64,000 nt of DNA, taken from NCBI RefSeq assembly GCF_002077135.1, contig NZ_LDOS01000002.1, positions 1,302,001 to 1,366,000 of the forward strand. The letters run 5' to 3'. The translations under genes were made by a program, and so were the position numbers. Positions 62,318-64,000 of this stretch are shown here, piece after piece (the stretch's first letter is position 1; each line of letters opens with the position of its first letter). This DNA is from Metallibacterium scheffleri (GTDB lineage Bacteria; Pseudomonadota; Gammaproteobacteria; Xanthomonadales; Rhodanobacteraceae). The notes under the pieces were generated by a model. The model made no database searches. It was not told the DNA's origin and saw only the letters and a program-made list of their open reading frames with translations.

Positions 62318-63600
62318 GCACGCGCGGCGGCGCGCCAGATGCCGATCTGGCGCAAGCGCTGGCGGCCGGCCTGGCGCCCGATGGCGGCCTGTACCTGCCC
62401 GCAACGCTGCCGCGCATCGATCTTGCGACACTGGCCGCCGCGTCCACACCGGCCACGGTCTGCACCGTGCTGTTGCGTCCGTTTTTCGCGGGCAGCGCGC
62501 TGGCAGCCGATCTGCCCACGCTGTGCGAGTCAGCCTTTGCGCAGCCGCTGCCGCTGCGTCGCTTGCATGGCGAGGCCGACTTTGTACTGGAGTTGTTCCA
62601 CGGCCCCACCGCCGCCTTCAAGGACATCGGCGCACGCTTTCTGGCCGCGGCCCTGCAGCACCTGCGCACGCCCGCTGCGCAACCCCTGACCATCCTCGCG
62701 GCCACCTCTGGCGACACCGGCGCGGCGGTGGCGGCGGCGTTCCACCTGCGCCCCGGTTTCCGCGTGGTGATCCTGTATCCCGCGCACGGCGTGTCGCCGC
62801 GCCAGGCGCACCAGCTCGGCGCGTTCTCCAACAACGTGCTGGCCCTGCGCGTCGCCGGCACCTTCGACGACTGCCAGCGCATGGTGAAGGCCGCGCTGGC
62901 CGATCCGGAACTGCGTGCGCGAGCCGCGCTGGCCTCGGCCAACAGCATCAGCCTGGGGCGCTTGCTGCCGCAGGCCGGCTACTACGCATGGGCGGCGCTC
63001 GAGCACTGGCGCACGCACGCTCGCCCGCTCTCGTTCATCGTGCCCACCGGCAACCTGGGCAATGCCACCGCAGCGGCCCTCGCACGGCGCATGGGCCTGC
63101 CCATCGCGCGCATCGTGCTGGCCTGCAATGCCAACGACACCCTGCCGCGGTACTTCGCCGGTGCCACCTACCGGGCGCAGCGCAGCCGGCGCACGCTGGC
63201 CAACGCCATGGACGTGGGCGCACCCAGCAACTTCGAGCGCCTGCGCGCGCTGTATCCGGACGACGCCGCGCTGCGCGCGGACTTCGCGGCGTTCACGGTG
63301 GACGACGCGACCATCGCGGCCACGCTGCGTGCCGCGGAAGATCGCCACGGCCTGCAGCCCTGTCCGCATACCGCCACGGCGCTGCACGTGCTCGAGCAAC
63401 TGCGCCTGCAGGGCGACGCGCGCGACTACGCGGTGGTGGCCACGGCGCACCCGGCCAAGTTTCCCGAAGTGGTCGAACCCGCCTTCGGCCATGGCGTCGA
63501 CACGCCGCCGGCGCTGGCGGCGCTGCTGGCACGACCCAGCCACGCGCAGCCGCTTGCGGCCACCGACGCGGCCCTGCGCGCGGTGCTGCGCGCCGACTGA
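62305..63600 (+). CDS. thrC: threonine synthase
   Basis: PLP enzyme converting phosphohomoserine to threonine, last step of the operon. 431 residues. MRFLSTRGGAPDA, the PLP lysine in HGPTAAFKDIGARFL, LAATSGDTGAAVAAAF, IVPTGNLGNATAA and the C-terminal ATAHPAKFPEVVEPAFG are diagnostic for the ThrC type 2 (long) form. The ATG at 62305 lies within the end of thrB. Convergent with proA 30 bp away; no terminator seen. Confidence 0.97.
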   Translation: MRFLSTRGGAPDADLAQALAAGLAPDGGLYLPATLPRIDLATLAAASTPATVCTVLLRPFFAGSALAADLPTLCESAFAQPLPLRRLHGEADFVLELFHGPTAAFKDIGARFLAAALQHLRTPAAQPLTILAATSGDTGAAVAAAFHLRPGFRVVILYPAHGVSPRQAHQLGAFSNNVLALRVAGTFDDCQRMVKAALADPELRARAALASANSISLGRLLPQAGYYAWAALEHWRTHARPLSFIVPTGNLGNATAAALARRMGLPIARIVLACNANDTLPRYFAGATYRAQRSRRTLANAMDVGAPSNFERLRALYPDDAALRADFAAFTVDDATIAATLRAAEDRHGLQPCPHTATALHVLEQLRLQGDARDYAVVATAHPAKFPEVVEPAFGHGVDTPPALAALLARPSHAQPLAATDAALRAVLRAD

Positions 63601-63630
63601 GTCGCATGCAATGGGCGCCGGCTGCGCCGA

Positions 63631-64000
63631 TCATCCTTGGCCGGGGTGACGCACCTGCCCGTTGCCGCGCACCACGTAGCGCTCGATGGTCAGCGATTCG
63701 GCGCCCATCGGGCCGTAGGCGTGCAGGCGCGTGGTGGAAATGCCGATCTCGGCGCCCAGGCCCAGCTCGCCGCCGTCGTTGAAACGCGACGACGCGTTGA
63801 CCATCACCGCGGCGCTGCGCGTGCCGCGCACGAAGCGTTCCGCCGCCTGCGCGTCGCCGGTGGCGATGACCTCGGTGTGGTCCGAGCCGTACTGCGCGAT
63901 ATGCGCCAATGCCGCGTCCAGGCCGTCGACCACGCGCACGGCAAGAATCAGGTCGAGGAACTCGGCGGCGTAGTCGTCGTCACTGGCGGGCCGCACCGCG
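63631..64000 (-). CDS. proA: glutamate-5-semialdehyde dehydrogenase, C-terminal part
   Basis: NADPH-dependent reduction of glutamyl phosphate in proline synthesis. The frame is open to the window edge, so the gene continues outside; about 122 codons are visible. [66 protein letters not shown] and the C-terminal [10 protein letters not shown] are diagnostic for ProA. The catalytic cysteine region lies beyond the window. Confidence 0.95.
   Translation of the reverse strand, partial: AVRPASDDDYAAEFLDLILAVRVVDGLDAALAHIAQYGSDHTEVIATGDAQAAERFVRGTRSAAVMVNASSRFNDGGELGLGAEIGISTTRLHAYGPMGAESLTIERYVVRGNGQVRHPGQG

Overview
The window is GC-rich, gene-dense chromosomal DNA from a gammaproteobacterium, most probably of the order Xanthomonadales/Lysobacterales. 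Three things point there: the conserved order thrS-infC-rpmI-rplT-pheS-pheT-ihfA-merR, a bifunctional ThrA in a thrABC operon with an attenuator leader peptide, and a DksA-type protein of the kind that has lost its zinc cysteines. The taxonomic call is inference. Most genes are housekeeping or central-metabolism genes with short spacers and many 4-nt overlaps.

Layout. 1-986: 3' end of polyphosphate kinase. 1162-12921: a branched-chain amino acid (mainly leucine) catabolic region, with leucine dehydrogenase, isovaleryl-CoA dehydrogenase, thiolase, both methylcrotonyl-CoA carboxylase subunits, methylglutaconyl-CoA hydratase, HMG-CoA lyase and an SDR dehydrogenase. A small lipoprotein, an AlaX tRNA editing protein and a GNAT enzyme are embedded in it. 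12950-17423: EfpL, a FUSC membrane protein, a secreted protein and kynureninase. 17488-23849: a DksA-like protein with a long basic tail, YidD, dihydroorotase and Mfd. 24034-30197: a secreted DUF3887-like protein, an M15 peptidase, a dienelactone hydrolase, and the threonine catabolic genes tdh and kbl, separated by two small minus-strand genes of which one is frameshifted; then the N-degron aminoacyltransferase Bpt.

30321-38924 (minus strand): proline iminopeptidase, tRNA-Pro(GGG), and the translation operon from thrS to the MerR-type gene. This operon has a promoter and a terminator-like hairpin in the thrS leader, a probable AUC start codon on infC, and another hairpin in front of pheS. 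39178-42064: a UDP-sugar epimerase and GlmS. 42065-48370 looks accessory: repeats, a TPR-GGDEF diguanylate cyclase, an IS3-family transposase remnant, and two tandem paralogous secreted proteins, the second cut in two by an IS30-family element.

48498-51746 (minus): Hsp15, HtpG and HtpX. 51837-55112: GluQRS, then phaB-phaR-phaB polyhydroxyalkanoate genes without a nearby phaC. 55235-58430: a processive GT2 synthase and a convergent GT39-like membrane glycosyltransferase. 58668-63600: the thrL-thrA-thrB-thrC threonine operon with seven consecutive Thr codons in the leader. 63631-64000: 3' part of proA.

No prophage, CRISPR array, defence island or clearly new multi-gene system was found. The items most worth following up are the RNA-level control elements (thrL, thrS leader, infC start), the secreted paralog pair with its IS insertion, the tailed zinc-less DksA homolog, and the frameshifted zincin-like gene with its companion lipoprotein.
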